This document shows, piece by piece, positions 41,927-53,250 of a stretch of 64,000 bases of DNA (position 1 is the first letter of the stretch; each line of letters begins with the position of its first letter). Location of the stretch: contig CM042147.1 in assembly GCA_023376005.1 (NCBI GenBank), positions 116,439,074 to 116,503,073 of the forward strand, given 5' to 3'. This DNA comes from Doryteuthis pealeii. Taxonomy: Eukaryota > Mollusca > Cephalopoda > Myopsida > Loliginidae. The notes under the pieces are model-generated. The model was not told the origin of the DNA and ran no database searches. It saw only the letters and a program-made list of their open reading frames with translations. The position numbers were made by a program, and so were the translations under genes.

Positions 41927-42120
41927 GATACCCGCCCTCGCCAACACAGTGTATGAGTAACGCAGGGATCTGTGTGGTAAAGTAAGGAGCTGATGGTAGG
42001 TGTGGTGCTCCACCTCAGACGCTAAAATAATCTCCTTGGTCTAGTGCTAGTGAAAAGGGGATAGACTCCCTCGCTGCATGGCTGATACCAACATAAGGCT
42101 GCCCCGATGACTTTACTTTT
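41927..42120 (+). repeat. SINE-A body joined to repeat D
   Basis: Begins at the B-box region 'cgatacccgccctcgccaac' and ends 'ccccgatgactttac'. Position immediately after repeat D suggests template switching or an insertion that lost the head. Confidence 0.8.
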
Positions 42121-42155
42121 AAACAAAAGGGCGTTACTTATGCAGCACCCTGTGT

Positions 42156-42160
42156 ATATA

Positions 42161-42206
<46 letters not shown>
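42156..42206. repeat. (TA)n microsatellite
   Basis: Alternating TA with one 'tg' interruption. Confidence 0.9.
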
Positions 42207-42208
<2 letters not shown>

Positions 42209-42404
42209 TTGTTTTATTTCTAAACTACTTATGTGAAAAACACCTGATAACTCAGTTTTCAAAATAAAATAAATACATTTTTCAAACTGACATTTTGGGA
42301 AAAAAAAAGAAGAAACCAACACAGCCATACTTTCTGAAAATAATCATCAGTATCGTATGTAGCGGTTAAAAGAAAAAATACCAAAGGAGTTTGCTAAATT
42401 ATAT

Positions 42405-42755
42405 ATCGGCTGGTCATGTCAAGCCCTAGCCCCTATATGATTGCCCCAACCCTTTTTATCATATATGTGCTAGAAGGCAATGGATGAAGGTCTTCATGGG
42501 AATGACGTTAAACTCTATCTGATGGTGAGGTTCCAGTTCTGGAGAATGTGGAGCACCTCTTTATCACCATTGCTCTCAGGTCCACTCTGACCCGGAGTGG
42601 TAGTACCTGTTACCTGTCTATGAGTTAAATAGAGAAATGTGTCTCTAGAAAAAATTGAGTATCCATTAAGAATTCATTTATTTCAAAATTTTGCTGGCAT
42701 TAAATGACCCACCAAGGTTGATATGCCATAAAACAAAACCAAACAAACCAAACCA
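42405..42755 (+). repeat. Repeat C
   Basis: Near-complete: 'ctggtcatgtcaagcccta', 'catatatgtgctagaagg', 'tctgacccggagtggtagt' and 'gatatgccataaaacaaaac'. Confidence 0.8.
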
Positions 42756-43189
42756 TCCTGACATGAGCTGTAGCAACTTCATCACAAACATTGAAGTCTT
42801 TCAAAACTGCCAGAATCATTAGTATTGAAGTGTTGTTGTGATAAAATACAACAGTGCTAGGCAGGCGACATTGACAGAATGGCAAAAAACCACCACTTCC
42901 CAAAGATGATACTTTTTGGATAGAGACTCCCTTACCTCCTGTGAAATTGACCACGGCCAATGAAGAGCCCCAGGTTGCCAACAGGAAAACCATCACCAAA
43001 GCCACCTCATGCTTTGAGAACTGCCATTGTCTTAAAGTGGAGTAAAAGAGGCAGTGATACAAAAACTGCAGTGCTGCATTGGAACCAACCATTTCAAGTC
43101 CTGCTTATCTTGTTGTAGAGACCTCATCACTCACTCGGGTGCTTGTACCAATCAAAGAATGCCTCCATAAATCTTCATTTGCAAAGCCA

Positions 43190-43191
43190 AA

Positions 43192-43240
<49 letters not shown>

Positions 43241-43294
43241 ACAAGGGGTTTCAGAGTAATTGGCCTAAACAAGAAGGGGATGGCTTTTATTTCT

Positions 43295-43333
<39 letters not shown>

Positions 43334-43459
43334 GGAGTGTTAAAGAAACTTGAGAAATAATGTGTCAATTGTGATGAATTGTGGGATAGCATGTTTCATG
43401 CTTTTGAGATCATTCCCTTGGTAATAACTTTTCACCATCCTCTCCCCCTTCTGTGCATT

Positions 43460-43510
<51 letters not shown>
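43190..43510. repeat. Three (TA)n tracts
   Basis: TA runs at about 43196-43236, 43302-43330 and 43463-43506. Open frames of alternating Ile/Tyr here are artefacts. Confidence 0.95.
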
Positions 43511-43513
<3 letters not shown>

Positions 43514-43639
43514 ATACAGAAATTAAAACCACATATTGCTAAATTAATAGGTTCATGCTTGATAGTTTTTTAAAAAATATAATGTAAATCTGATTCCATT
43601 TTTGCCACTCTCTCATAACACTTGTAATTCTTCAGAATT

Positions 43640-44100
43640 TACAATTGCCGGATTAGTGAGATTCTTATAATGTAATATTGCCGGATTATTGAGATTCTTT
43701 ATAATGTAGTATTGCCGGATTATTGAGATTCTTTATAATGTAATATTGCCGGATTTGAGATATAATGTAATATTGCCGGATTATTGAGATTTCTTTTATA
43801 ATGTATATTGCCGGATTATTTAGATTTCTTTTATAATGTAATATTGCCGGATTATTTAGATTTCTTTTATAATGTAATATTGCCGGATTATTTAGATTTC
43901 TTTTATAATGTAATATTGCCGGATAATTGAAATTCTTCAGAATGTAGTATTGCCGGATTATTGAAATTTCTTTTATAATGTAATATTGCCGGATAATTGA
44001 AATTCTTCAGAATGTAGTATTGCCGGATAATTGAAATTCTTCAGAATGTAGTATTGCCGGATAATTGAGATTCTTCAGAATGTAGTATTGCCAGATTACT
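43640..44100. repeat. Minisatellite, about 28-36 bp x 14
   Basis: The core 'attgccggattattgaga' recurs 14 times (last unit 'attgccagattac'). Three unit types alternate ('ttcttttataatgtaat', 'ttcttcagaatgtagt' and a short one). The higher-order mixture suggests unequal exchange. It is not a CRISPR array, because repeats are contiguous without unique spacers. Confidence 0.95.
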
Positions 44101-44477
44101 ATGAAAATGTATACCTATTAGTTGAAATATGTGATTTTAATTATTCTTTTATATAGTAAAATATGGAAATTTTGGGTTGTGTGACTTCATCAACCATTGT
44201 TGAAAGCACTGGATTCTGTTCAGTGAAGTTAAGCAACAATAATGGTGTTCATTCAAGAGATGAGTGACTACTTAGTAACAGCAAGTACTGTCAATGACCT
44301 GTGGCCTGTGTCCCAGACTAAGTGAAGCTTAATGAATAAGAATCATTGTTGAACACTTAATTAACTTTCTTTAACCCTGGGGGTAAATAGAATTTTGGCA
44401 AGGTGAATAAACCTTGAGAACAAATTGGGAACAGAGTCCCTGGGGCAGTCCAATATTGTCTAAAACTTCATTCTAAT

Positions 44478-44640
44478 ACATGGCTTCTCAAACTTTTTTT
44501 TGTTTGATTCACCCCCTTGTAACCAAATTTAATTTCCATTCACCCCCAAAATGAATTGATTGAATATCAAATTACAAAACATAACTAATTTACTAGCGTT
44601 TCATAGAATTTACACGAGAAAACTATAAATGCAAATGCAC
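44478..44640 (+). repeat. hAT-like terminal sequence
   Basis: 'ggcttctcaaactttttttt' followed by 'attcacccccttgtaacc' resembles the terminal region of hAT elements. The flanking target duplication and other end are not found. Confidence 0.35.
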
Positions 44641-44749
44641 CTTTTTAATTTTTGAATTATTTTTGAATGGGAAGAACGGGGGATCATGAATATTGGGTTG
44701 CAGTTCTGTGTTACAAATTTTGTGGCCATCCTTTAGCCTTCAAGCAAGA

Positions 44750-44909
44750 GCACCTGTCCAGTGGAGATCATTTGTATTAAACAGAGCGCAATCCTTGGTA
44801 AATAATCCTTTAGTTGTTCCTTGGTGCTCCTCAGTCTTGCAATTCCTTTGTCAATGATTGCAAATGAACGTCTCTCAGTATCAGCAATTAAGTAGTTAAC
44901 CAGCCACAT
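44750..44909 (-). pseudogene. Unassigned coding-like fragment
   Basis: Open minus-strand frame of about 50 codons, MWLVNYLIADTERRSF, then IDKGIARLRSTKEQLKDY, with protein-like composition. Adjacent to a hAT-like end, it could be a transposase remnant. No motif allows a firm call. Confidence 0.3.
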
Positions 44910-44944
44910 ATTCAGGCTATTGATTGGCTGAGGTTTAAACCATG

Positions 44945-45250
44945 TTGTTGAAGTCGGTCAGTATACTGTTGGTTTGGACAACAGCAACTGGCTAAGCACA
45001 ACTGAACAAGTGCCCAAGATAGCTGGTAATTATGGGACTCAAGAATAGTTCATTCATATATAGTTCATTCATGTATTTGGGTGATTCCATTCCTTGACTC
45101 CTGATTGGCCGCTACTATGATGTTATGAGGCTTCATAAATACCCTGGCATTCAGCAACAAGATTAGATCTGTATTCAGTTATGGCTACTTGTTGCCTTGT
45201 CTTTCCAATTCGATGGTAATTGGAACTTAGTATGATTATTCTTCATATGA
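44945..45250 (+). repeat. Repeat R, second copy
   Basis: Matches 33187-33482, including 'gggtgattccattccttga', 'tgattggccgc', 'ttcataaatacc' and 'cttgttgccttgtctttcc'. It contains a small internal duplication 'tagttcattcat'. Confidence 0.6.
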
Positions 45251-45690
45251 TATAGATGCAGTGCTATTGATTTGATTATCACATGCATAAATATTAATTT
45301 CCAACATTGGTGAATGATAATATTGATTAGATGATTTAATTGAAAACAATTTAAAATTCAACAAAGATTGACCAGAGATCACACGAGCTATTTCAATTAA
45401 CACTGTAGTGTGATATTGTTTGTTAGATATTTGCTATCTAATTGATACACTCTTGCTCTACCTGACACTTGCCATCAGGTAATGAAAAATGTCCTAGCAC
45501 ATCTCTACCTCTTAGATAACACATCACTCAATAAGTCCCGGGCATGACATAAAGATGGCGCCACTAATAAAAAAATCCATCTGATTTTTATAAAGCACTT
45601 AGCTTCAAATGGCACGTGTCAAAATTTGAGCCCAATCAGATTATTAGTTTACAAATTACAGTTTATTAAGTGAAGCTACTGTTGCAAAGT

Positions 45691-45937
45691 AGGCCGGTTT
45701 AGCTCCGTCGGTACAGTGTTTGACTCGGAACCTCAAGGTTCCTGGTTCGATACTGGCCCTCACCAACTCAGTGTATAAGTAGCACAGGGATCTGTGTGGT
45801 AAAGTAAGGAGTTGATGGTAGGTGTGGTGTTCCACCTCAGATGCCAAAACAATCTCCTTTTGCTAGTAAAAAGGGGATAGACTTCCTCGCTGTTTGGCTG
45901 ATACCAACTTTAGGCCACCCCGACGACTCTTTACTGT
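45691..45937 (+). repeat. SINE-A, full length
   Basis: A box 'tagctccgtcggtacagtg', B box 'ggttcgatactgg', then the standard body and end 'ccaccccgacgactcttta'. One of the best-preserved copies. Confidence 0.9.
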
Positions 45938-46056
45938 TGCAAAAATCTGAATTTCATGTATTGATAAAGCATCGTTTTCTGATGTTGATGAATAAAGTCG
46001 AATTTTGCCTAAAAGTTGTTTTATTAGTTAGGCCCAGGACTTATTGAGTGTTTATT

Positions 46057-46335
46057 TGTCACATACCCCACCTGTATGGACTGGGCACAAGGCCTCGTTT
46101 TAACGTGGGCCCACCCACAAGCCGAAGCTCATGGGTGGGAAAGAACAAAAATTGTGTTGATCCCGTCGGCATTCCCCTCAAGGGGGCGCCTCAGGCACTG
46201 GGCAATAAACCCAGCCCTGCCCCCAAGGTATTGCCTGGGGGAATAGCCGCTATTAATTTAACACAACTCACTGGTCCAGTGGCCGAAGCTCACTGGACTT
46301 CCAACCCGAAGGACGGTTTGAGCGTGCCTAGGACT
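46057..46335 (+). repeat. Repeat D, with 3' extension
   Basis: 'catgggtgggaaagaac', 'gatcccgtcggcattcccc' and 'gcctcaggcactgggcaat'. It continues to 'tggtccagtggccgaagctc' and 'cttccaacccgaaggacgg', which shows the 3' part also seen in the copies at 20833 and 49125. Confidence 0.8.
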
Positions 46336-46412
46336 TATTGAGTGATGTGTTAATTATATCACAGAAATCTAATTTTGAAATTTGGGGTAATTTTCTTGCT
46401 GAAATGGCTGAA

Positions 46413-46736
46413 CTAAATGATACTGACTACTGTTCCCTCTATCCCGATGGAGGTTTTGTCTTGTGCAATAATTTCTAGGTCTTCTTGTGTAAACTGACTT
46501 ATCTTTGATACCCAGTTACCCTCAAAGGTCTGTTGTATGTGTTGTGCATATAATGACAGCATCCTGTTGTTCTCTCCTCTGCCAATCAGTGGTACTGACA
46601 TAGATCTTCTCCCTTCACATCCACTCTCTTGCACTCTTCCTATCCCCTTTTTAACCTCTGACCTGACCTTTGCAGGGTCAGCTGAGACCATTGTGGGTAT
46701 GAAGGGTGTATGTTGTTCATTCACAACCACCCAGGT
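46413..46736 (-). CDS. Possible exon, unrecognised protein
   Basis: Minus strand: a weak pyrimidine tract and 'aattggtag' precede an open frame of about 105 codons to a TAG. The peptide includes SADPAKVRSEVKKGIGRVQ, then MLSLYAQHIQQTFEGNWVSK and IAQDKTSIGIEGTVV. Composition is protein-like and the acceptor lies right after an in-frame stop. It could be a gene exon or old transposon coding sequence. I cannot name a family. It is opposite in strand to the other candidate exons. Confidence 0.3.
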   Translation of the reverse strand, partial: TWVVVNEQHTPFIPTMVSADPAKVRSEVKKGIGRVQESGCEGRRSMSVPLIGRGENNRMLSLYAQHIQQTFEGNWVSKISQFTQEDLEIIAQDKTSIGIEGTVVSII

Positions 46737-46739
46737 CTA

Positions 46740-47658
46740 CCAATTAGAATTAGAATAATAGTACAAACAACAATGAAGCTTTGACAGTAATTTGAGAGCA
46801 AAGTGTTGAAAGTTTTAACAGTGTGTGCGGTGGCGGCGGCGAAGGTGGGTAGCAAGGGATGGACCTTATGAAGTGGTGGTAGTGGTAGTGGGGTGTCTAG
46901 GCAATGGAGCATTCTGGGAAGCTGCTTGTTTAAAGCATTCTTTACCCATTCTCTGGATACAGAGGTTCTGGTGGCTGAGGCTTGGGTCTGAAGAGATACT
47001 TAAAATGAAGACTGGAGGAAAAGCCATCCTGTTGTCCATTGACAGCATTATTACCTTATAGTTGTCATTCAATTGATTGCAAGGGTGGATATGAGGTGGT
47101 GGTGGTGGGGGGTGAAGATGGTCAGTAAACAGCGTAGACAAGCAGATGTGAGGTAGTTGACTGAGATGTCATTTTATTGTATTTGTCTTGGATATTTTGC
47201 CCGGCTCACTGTTTGGTTTGTCACTGTCGTCTTTCCCCACACCCAAACCTGGCCAACAGCTCCTTGTCAATGGGATGTCCTTTCTGGCCTCCGTCGCCTT
47301 CTCCGTCTCTGAAATGAATGTCCAGAATTTAAAAGATTATGAACGATGTTTGTATTTGCCCTTACCTTATTGCCCTAGACTCATCCCTTTCTTTGTTGAT
47401 GTAATTAGAATAAACGATGTAGAATCAATGAATCTCTTTTGTTTTGATTTATCTTGATTTTTTTTTTACTTCACCCCCCCAAAAAAACAGTATCTGTTAT
47501 TAAAAAGAAAAATCAATTGAGCATGTGCAATGATCTGTTAACCATTCAGTTGTTTATCAAGATTTTTTTTTTTTCAAATCCTATTGATTCATCTAACTCT
47601 GATGCTTCTCTGACACATTGGAAATGGAGTGTTGAATTTTTATTTTCTCTCTGTGTGT

Positions 47659-47690
<32 letters not shown>
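46740..47690. other. Interval without supported gene
   Basis: Contains G-rich 'ggtggtggtgg' patches at 46825-46895 and 47090-47115 and a C-rich tract at 47473. A pyrimidine-rich acceptor-like site near 47256 has no matching donor in a good frame. Confidence 0.4.
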
Positions 47691-47696
<6 letters not shown>

Positions 47697-47700
<4 letters not shown>

Positions 47701-47976
47701 AACCCCTCTGCATGAGCAGGATGCGACACAAGGTCAATTTCTTAAGCGGAGTTTAGCAGGTTTTAATTCAGAGTTTTCCTTCTCCTAGACTGGTTACCTA
47801 GCCATGGTTAAAGAGTCCAGTCTGCCCTGTTATTTACCCATAGCTGGAGGGAGAATTGGATTCATACCTTTCCCAAGGGTATTAGCGCCATATGAAATTC
47901 CAACAGCTTCGTCCAGGAATTGAACTCGCATTGATGAGTCCATTTCCTACGACTCTGACCACTAGACCACGCGCCT

Positions 47977-47985
<9 letters not shown>
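47697..47985 (-). repeat. SINE-B
   Basis: Minus-strand: head 'gaggcgcgtggtctagtgg' (A box intact), 'aggaaatggactcatcaatg', B box 'gagttcaattcc', body and end 'cagaggggttggtaaat'. The clearest tRNA-like head of the family. Confidence 0.9.
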
Positions 47986-48013
<28 letters not shown>

Positions 48014-48017
<4 letters not shown>

Positions 48018-48233
48018 TAAGTAAGTTGTCAGGGTGGCCTAATGTCGGTATCAGCCTTACAGCGAGGGAGTCTATCCCCTTTTCACTAGCGCTAGACCAA
48101 GGAGATTATTTTAGCGACTGAGGTGGAGCGCCACACCTACCATCAGCTCATTACTTTACCGCATAGGTCCCTGTGCTACTCATATGCTGAGTTGGCGCGG
48201 GCGAGTATCGAACCCAAGAACCTTGAGGTTTCT
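48014..48233 (-). repeat. SINE-A
   Basis: Starts 'aagttgtcagggtggcc' and ends in the head near 'gaaccttgaggtttct'. It is truncated by the Penelope-like fragment at 48238. Confidence 0.85.
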
Positions 48234-48237
48234 TCTC

Positions 48238-48425
48238 CTTATTCTGTGATAAATTTTTACTTTTCCTTATATCAACAAAGGCCCTGGAGAAGATATACTA
48301 AACGGATTGAAACACTGCAACGTTGGCTGAATAAATACCACTCATTTTATTTGAACCTGTGTTTTTTCAAATTTTTCACCATATTACATACTGTCAGATT
48401 CACTTCCATTTTTCTCTTCACACAT
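48238..48425 (+). repeat. Single arm of the 39.2-39.7 kb inverted element
   Basis: 'attctgtgataaatttttac', 'ggattgaaacactgcaacg' and 'gttggctgaataaatacc' match the arm at 39640-39810. Confidence 0.75.
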
Positions 48426-48639
48426 ATATATATATTTGATGAAAATTGTATGACCTATATATATATATAACTCATTAATAATTAAAAGAAAGTGTTGAAA
48501 TAATATAGTACTTCTAATTACAATTAAAATGAAATGGAAATGAATCCTGAAAAAAAAAAGATTTAATACATTTTGGGAATCTTATCCCATTCAACTGGTA
48601 ATGAAAATGAAATTGTACTTAATTGAAATTATATATATA

Positions 48640-49537
48640 CTAGTAAATATATGCACCCTCCGGGTGCAAGTACTTAAGTTTTAATATAATAAAATATCAT
48701 TAAATTAGAAAGGCTAAAGAAATTGAATAAGAATGAAGATAAAAAGATTTGGAACAGAGGGGGGTATAATCGAAAAATGGAACAACTTTGAAACTAACTC
48801 TTCCATCATTTTCCATTACTCCCATCTTTCATTGGTAAATTTTCCTAATTTAACTATTTAGTTAAAATAGGAAGTAAAGAATAGAATTACAGTTTTTTCT
48901 TCTTGTTAATGAATTTCTTTTAAGATTTATCCCCGAGATTGTTGCTCATATTCAATAAGAAAAAAAAAACAATTTGAAATCAATAATAATAAGCATATAT
49001 TTATTAAAATCAAATTTTTAAGATCAATATGCAAATTAGCCTTCCCATTCATACTGTAAACCGCTCTTTTGTTGTATATTTAAATACAAGTGCATGTTAT
49101 TAGTATGTAGATATGGTCAACAGTGGCTTCGGCCTTTGGACCATTGATATAATTAACGGCGTCGATCCTAGGGGTCATCCCCCCAGGCAACACCTGCCCC
49201 CTTGATTTAAAGGGGCAGGGCTGGGTTTATTGCCCAGTGCCTGAGGCGCCCCCTTGAAATGCCGACGGGATCGACGCAATTTTTCATGAACTTCGGTTTG
49301 TGGGTGGTCCCACATAAATAGGGCCTTGTGCCTGACCCGTACAAGTGGGGTACGTGGAAAATATCATGTAGATATGGTCAACAGTCTTAATGATGTAAAA
49401 CAATTTTATTAATAATCGAGGTTTAAATAAAAATAAAATCATGGAGAATGTGATGTAAATAACAAAAGGAATTGTGATTTGTATAGTAATATAGTTTCGG
49501 TTACAGACAGAAAAACACACAATCTCCATTATAATAA
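48640..49537 (-). mobile_element. Helitron family 1 with nested repeat D
   Basis: Minus strand. The 3' end is CTAG (48640-48643) after hairpin GCACCC/GGGTGC, and the 5' end near 49537 retains 'attataatggagattgtgtg'. Interior shared with 23667-24294. Without the 241-bp insert and one target copy it is about 640 bp, the family length. Confidence 0.8.
49125..49365 (-). repeat. Repeat D retroposed into a Helitron
   Basis: Flanked by a 20-bp target-site duplication beginning 'atgtagatatggtcaac' at 49105-49124 and 49366-49385. This long duplication shows LINE-type retroposition, so repeat D is a SINE-like retroposon of about 240 bp. Confidence 0.9.
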
Positions 49538-49626
49538 TATATATATATATAGTCAGAATTATCTTGATGAGCCATTAGGAGAAACCTAGGTAGATAGTCT
49601 CTCACTCATTGGGATTACCCCATTAT

Positions 49627-49900
49627 ATATACTAGCAAATATATGCACCCTCCGGGTGCAAGTATTTAAGTTTTAATGTAATAAAATATTGTATTAAATT
49701 ACACAAGTAACGATAGAATTTAATTTATAGTTATCAATTTTACAAAACTCCCCAACAAAAAATAAATATATTGGAATTTTTTATGAGAAAATTGGGTTCC
49801 TAGGTGCGTACCAGAGATACGATTTTACTGCGTCCTTTTAGATTTTTATGCATCAGGGAAGTAGGATGCGTAGCTATCAACATCTCTGTAATTGTGTGTA
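49627..49900 (-). repeat. Helitron family 1 3' end with different interior
   Basis: 'ctagcaaatatatgcaccct' (hairpin plus CTAG) and about 70 bp match family 1, after which the sequence diverges to a block shared with 16830-16900 ('gattttactgcgtcc'). Confidence 0.6.
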
Positions 49901-49977
49901 AAAACTCTGTGTGTGTAGAAACAAGATAAAAAAATAATTCAGATATAAATGTACAATGTACACAATTTACTAACCTC

Positions 49978-50087
49978 TTTGGCGTCTGAGGTGGAGTGCT
50001 ACACCTACCATCAGCTCCTTACTTTACCGCACAGATCCCTGTGCTACTCATACGCAGAGTTGGCGATGACATGTATTGCATAATCTA
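49978..50087 (-). repeat. SINE-A, middle fragment
   Basis: 'gcgtctgaggtggagtgc', 'accatcagctccttacttta' and 'ctcatacgcagagttgg'. The 5' head has been replaced by the adjoining LTR-like sequence. Confidence 0.75.
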
Positions 50088-50564
50088 TGTGGTAGAATAG
50101 ATTATCGACAACACCCTGTAGAATAAGACTTTCTAATCAGAACGTCGGCAGGTAGGTTTCCGTGGAAAAACACCAGACCAGTTGGTAAAACCGGAAATCT
50201 CGCACGTCATGTGATTTTGACTTAGTTAAATCAGTTCCAGCCGAGTTGTGACGCAGCACAGACGTGTGACTGCAGGCTGGGCTCACTCCGCGCGATGTGT
50301 TAGAGAAAGGGCTAAAATAAAACCTTTGATCAAAGTAACTAGCCTTGTTGATTAATTACGCATGCCCATAGTTAGAAAACCCTACGAAGATACAAACAAG
50401 TAGAGAAGACTAGGCGATCGCACAAATGGCTGAAGTTGAGAAATAGAAAGAAGTAAAGAGAAACCAGACTAGACGTTCACATCATGGCCGAAATAGAAGG
50501 GAAAGAAGAGAACAAGTAAGTAACACGATCTGTCTGTCTCCCAACGAGAAAGGGGTACGTAACA
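50088..50564 (-). mobile_element. Probable solo LTR, 477 bp
   Basis: Minus strand begins TGTTACGTACCCCTTTC and ends CTATTCTACCACA. The LTR at 22627 begins TGTTGTATACCCTTTC and has almost the same length (475). No clear target duplication is seen at this copy, so boundaries are less certain. No internal region follows. Confidence 0.45.
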
Positions 50565-50659
50565 ACAGACCATTTGACATAGCATTAAAATGAATAAGTC
50601 AGTCAATCAATTATCACACTTGGGCCATTATATCATTTATTGTGTAATCATGTTTACAT

Positions 50660-50950
50660 TTGCTGGTTGGATTTTACGGCATGCCAACCCTTGTTGGGTT
50701 ATTTTATGTCAAAGACGTTTTGTTTTATTAACTTTTGTTGGGTATTCAATTTTTTAAAACTCAATTTTTTAACACATTTTAGATTCTTTTTGTAATCTAT
50801 TTAACCCATTAACTACAATTCCGGGTCAGAGTGGTCCTGGGAGTAATGGTAATGAAGGGGTACTCCACACTCCACAGAGCTCCAAAATTAGAACTTTACT
50901 ACAGATGCAGTTTAACATCATATCCAGAACATCTTCAGACACCACCCTCT
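50660..50950 (-). repeat. Repeat C
   Basis: Plus strand shows the inverse: 'attttacggcatgccaaccc', 'cattaactacaattccgg' and 'cctgggagtaatggtaatg'. Confidence 0.75.
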
Positions 50951-51740
50951 AATATATTCAATTTCTTTGAGGTACTTCCTTTATAGTTAGACCGAGAACT
51001 TTTCAGTACCATCTTGTGTGTGCATATGTTTCAGGGTTTTTATCTGAGTTTGACCTCTCTCCTAAATTGATTTTTCTTTGACTTTATTAAAAAGATATTT
51101 CAAATAAGCTCTCAAGAATAATGTCACCCCCTTTGGGTTTAATACAAAATGGCATACGATAGTTTGAATAAAATTAGTAGGGGACGTTTTTTTGCTGTCT
51201 ACACACAGTCTTTCATATTCTGTGTAGAGAGCAACATTGATGTTGTATAAGAACCATAGCAGAGTCCCATTCCACCCTTCTCTCTTTATCTCCCCAAAAA
51301 TAAATGAATAAAAAATAAACTGAATATAATTAAATTATTATTTTTTTTTTTTTTTAGAACCATTTTTTTTTTCTGCTCTTCTGAAAGGAAGTGTCTCTTG
51401 GGAAATCAAGAACTTGATACTCTTAATGCCATTTTTTTCTCTTTGGATTTTGTCATTGCCCAATTTCATTTTAAAAATGGACGTGGTTGTCCTGAAGCAA
51501 CGATTGACAGACAACTGGAAAGACGATGGGTGACCCTGCTGAGACTTCTTCATCCACTTATGATGTAATGACAGTGTTGATTAAATAACCTGGGGTGATA
51601 TGAACAACATTTGGTCTGATCAAATTTATCAACTGCCTTCACGCCAACACCTAGCTGATCATTATTAAGTTAAAATCATAATTAATCAATAAAAATATAA
51701 AAAGAAGGTTAATAATATAATGATATTTGAAACAAGTGAA
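50950..51740. other. Interval without supported gene
   Basis: Contains a poly-T tract at 51339-51356 and a possible small coding relic (GRGCPEATIDRQLERRW on the plus strand near 51480-51530), not assignable. Confidence 0.35.
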
Positions 51741-51744
51741 AGAG

Positions 51745-53085
51745 GGTTCTAAACACTTGGTGTTCTTATAGTATTTAAGGTTCCTGTATATGGGGGTTTA
51801 ACTTATGGAAGTTTCAGCTGAAATGTGGAGTAGGTGTGTGTATATGTTCTCATTTAAAAACAATTTTTAAATAAAAGAAACAATTAAACCTTTGGTTTTA
51901 CCATGGACAATTTGTTTCGTTTGATGATGTTCTAATAACAATGTTCTCTGGGGGGCACAGTTAAGTCCGACGCTTTTACTCTCCCAACTGACCAAGTGTT
52001 CAGTCTGAAACAATCTCTTCCAACTGTGCTGCACTCTTCTCACCAACACTATCAAAATATCTTTTCTCTCGTCCACTCGTCGCAACAGCCAAAATGCTAC
52101 TGCAAGCTTTCTCGCAGGTTTGTGAGGGCTGGTCATTAAATACACAATTACAGTGTTCATCCGGGCTCCTTACTCTGACTTGCCCGTGCAGCATGTGCGA
52201 CATTAATCAGCAGGCGCCAATCCTTCACATCCGGGCCACTCTGGACAGTTTAGTAATTCACATGCTTCAGGCCACGACTCACGATCAGTGAGTTCAATCT
52301 CCCCACTCGCCTCTGATCTCATTCTGCATGCCAAACACAGTTGTGCACGCTTCGAAGCACTACGTTCATGGTTTCTCTTGCCACAGAGGTTTAAGGGGAA
52401 ACTAAAGTTTCTAAAGTCTTTCTTGTAAGTCCGGAATCCTTTTTTTTTTTTTTTTTTTTTTTTTTGTTCTTAGGAGCAAAAAGTTCTAAACACTTGGGGG
52501 TCATGCCATGTCAATTCACCAGGGTGTTACACCCACCGACACTGAATTACTTGAAATTTGGCACCAATGTTCCCCTTCATGAGTTAGGAAAGTGTGCCAT
52601 ATTATTTTGTGTTAAACCTTACAGTTCCGGTTTTAGAGGGGGGGTATAATTTTCCTATTTTGCCTCTAAATTAAGGCTGTGCGGTGTTTCAGAATCTCAG
52701 TGTTTTTAAAAATGTTTTTTTAAATACTTCCATACATTCAATATTTCTGAAATTTGGTATGTAGGGTAAATAACTGATGAAGGGGAAAATTTGTGCCAAA
52801 TTTCAAATAATTTGGTGTTGGTGGGTGCAGATTTCAACTTTTTGCTGGTGTTTTGATATGGAATGACCCTTGGTATTCTTATAGTATTTAAGTTCCTGTA
52901 TATGGGGGTTTTAACTTATGGTGGTTTCAGCTGAAATGTGAAGTAGGTGTGTGTATGTGTTCACATATAAAAACAATTTTTTAAAATAAAAGAAGCAACT
53001 AAACCTTTAGTTTTATTATGGACCATTTGTTCAGTTTGATGAGGTTTAAGGGAAATTAAAGTTTCTAAAGTCTTTCTGTTGTATA
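51745..53085 (+). repeat. Direct duplication with differential insertions
   Basis: 'gttctaaacacttgg' plus 'gtatttaagttcctgtatat'-like, 'gtggtttcagctgaaatgtg' and 'aaagtttctaaagtctttct' occur first at 51745-51930 with 52388-52430, then at 52484-52497 with 52870-53085. Copy 1 has an extra 460 bp (51927-52387). Copy 2 has a 372-bp MITE. Each copy therefore shows the empty state of the other's insertion. Confidence 0.8.
52498..52869. mobile_element. MITE, 372 bp, with TTGG target duplication
   Basis: Ends 'gggtcatgccatgtcaattc' and the inverse of 'ttttgatatggaatgaccc' are inverted repeats. TTGG flanks both sides (52494-52497, 52870-52873). The paralogous segment at 51745 has a single 'cacttgg', the empty site. 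A 4-bp duplication narrows the superfamily but does not name it. Confidence 0.85.
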
Positions 53086-53129
53086 GCCATATATACCCAC
53101 AAGGGAAATTTGTTAAGCAAAGAGTTAAC

Positions 53130-53250
53130 CTTATGGAAACCAACTCGTTTTAGAAGGAAAACTCTGAATTCAAACCTGTTAAACCCTGCTTTAGAAATAA
53201 ATGACCTTATGTCGCATCCTGCTCATGCAGAGGGGTTGGGTAACTACATA
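53130..53250 (+). repeat. SINE-B, 3' end
   Basis: 'agaaggaaaactctgaattc', 'cgcatcctgctcatgcag' and 'gaggggttgggtaac'. Confidence 0.75.

Noticed and set aside
42760..43092. 130-codon hydrophobic minus-strand frame
   Set aside because: Its end is the tail of repeat C read in reverse, and the rest gives no recognisable family or splice context. It may be old transposon sequence but cannot be supported.
43640..44100. CRISPR-like repeat array
   Set aside because: Units are contiguous with no unique spacers, and the genome is eukaryotic.
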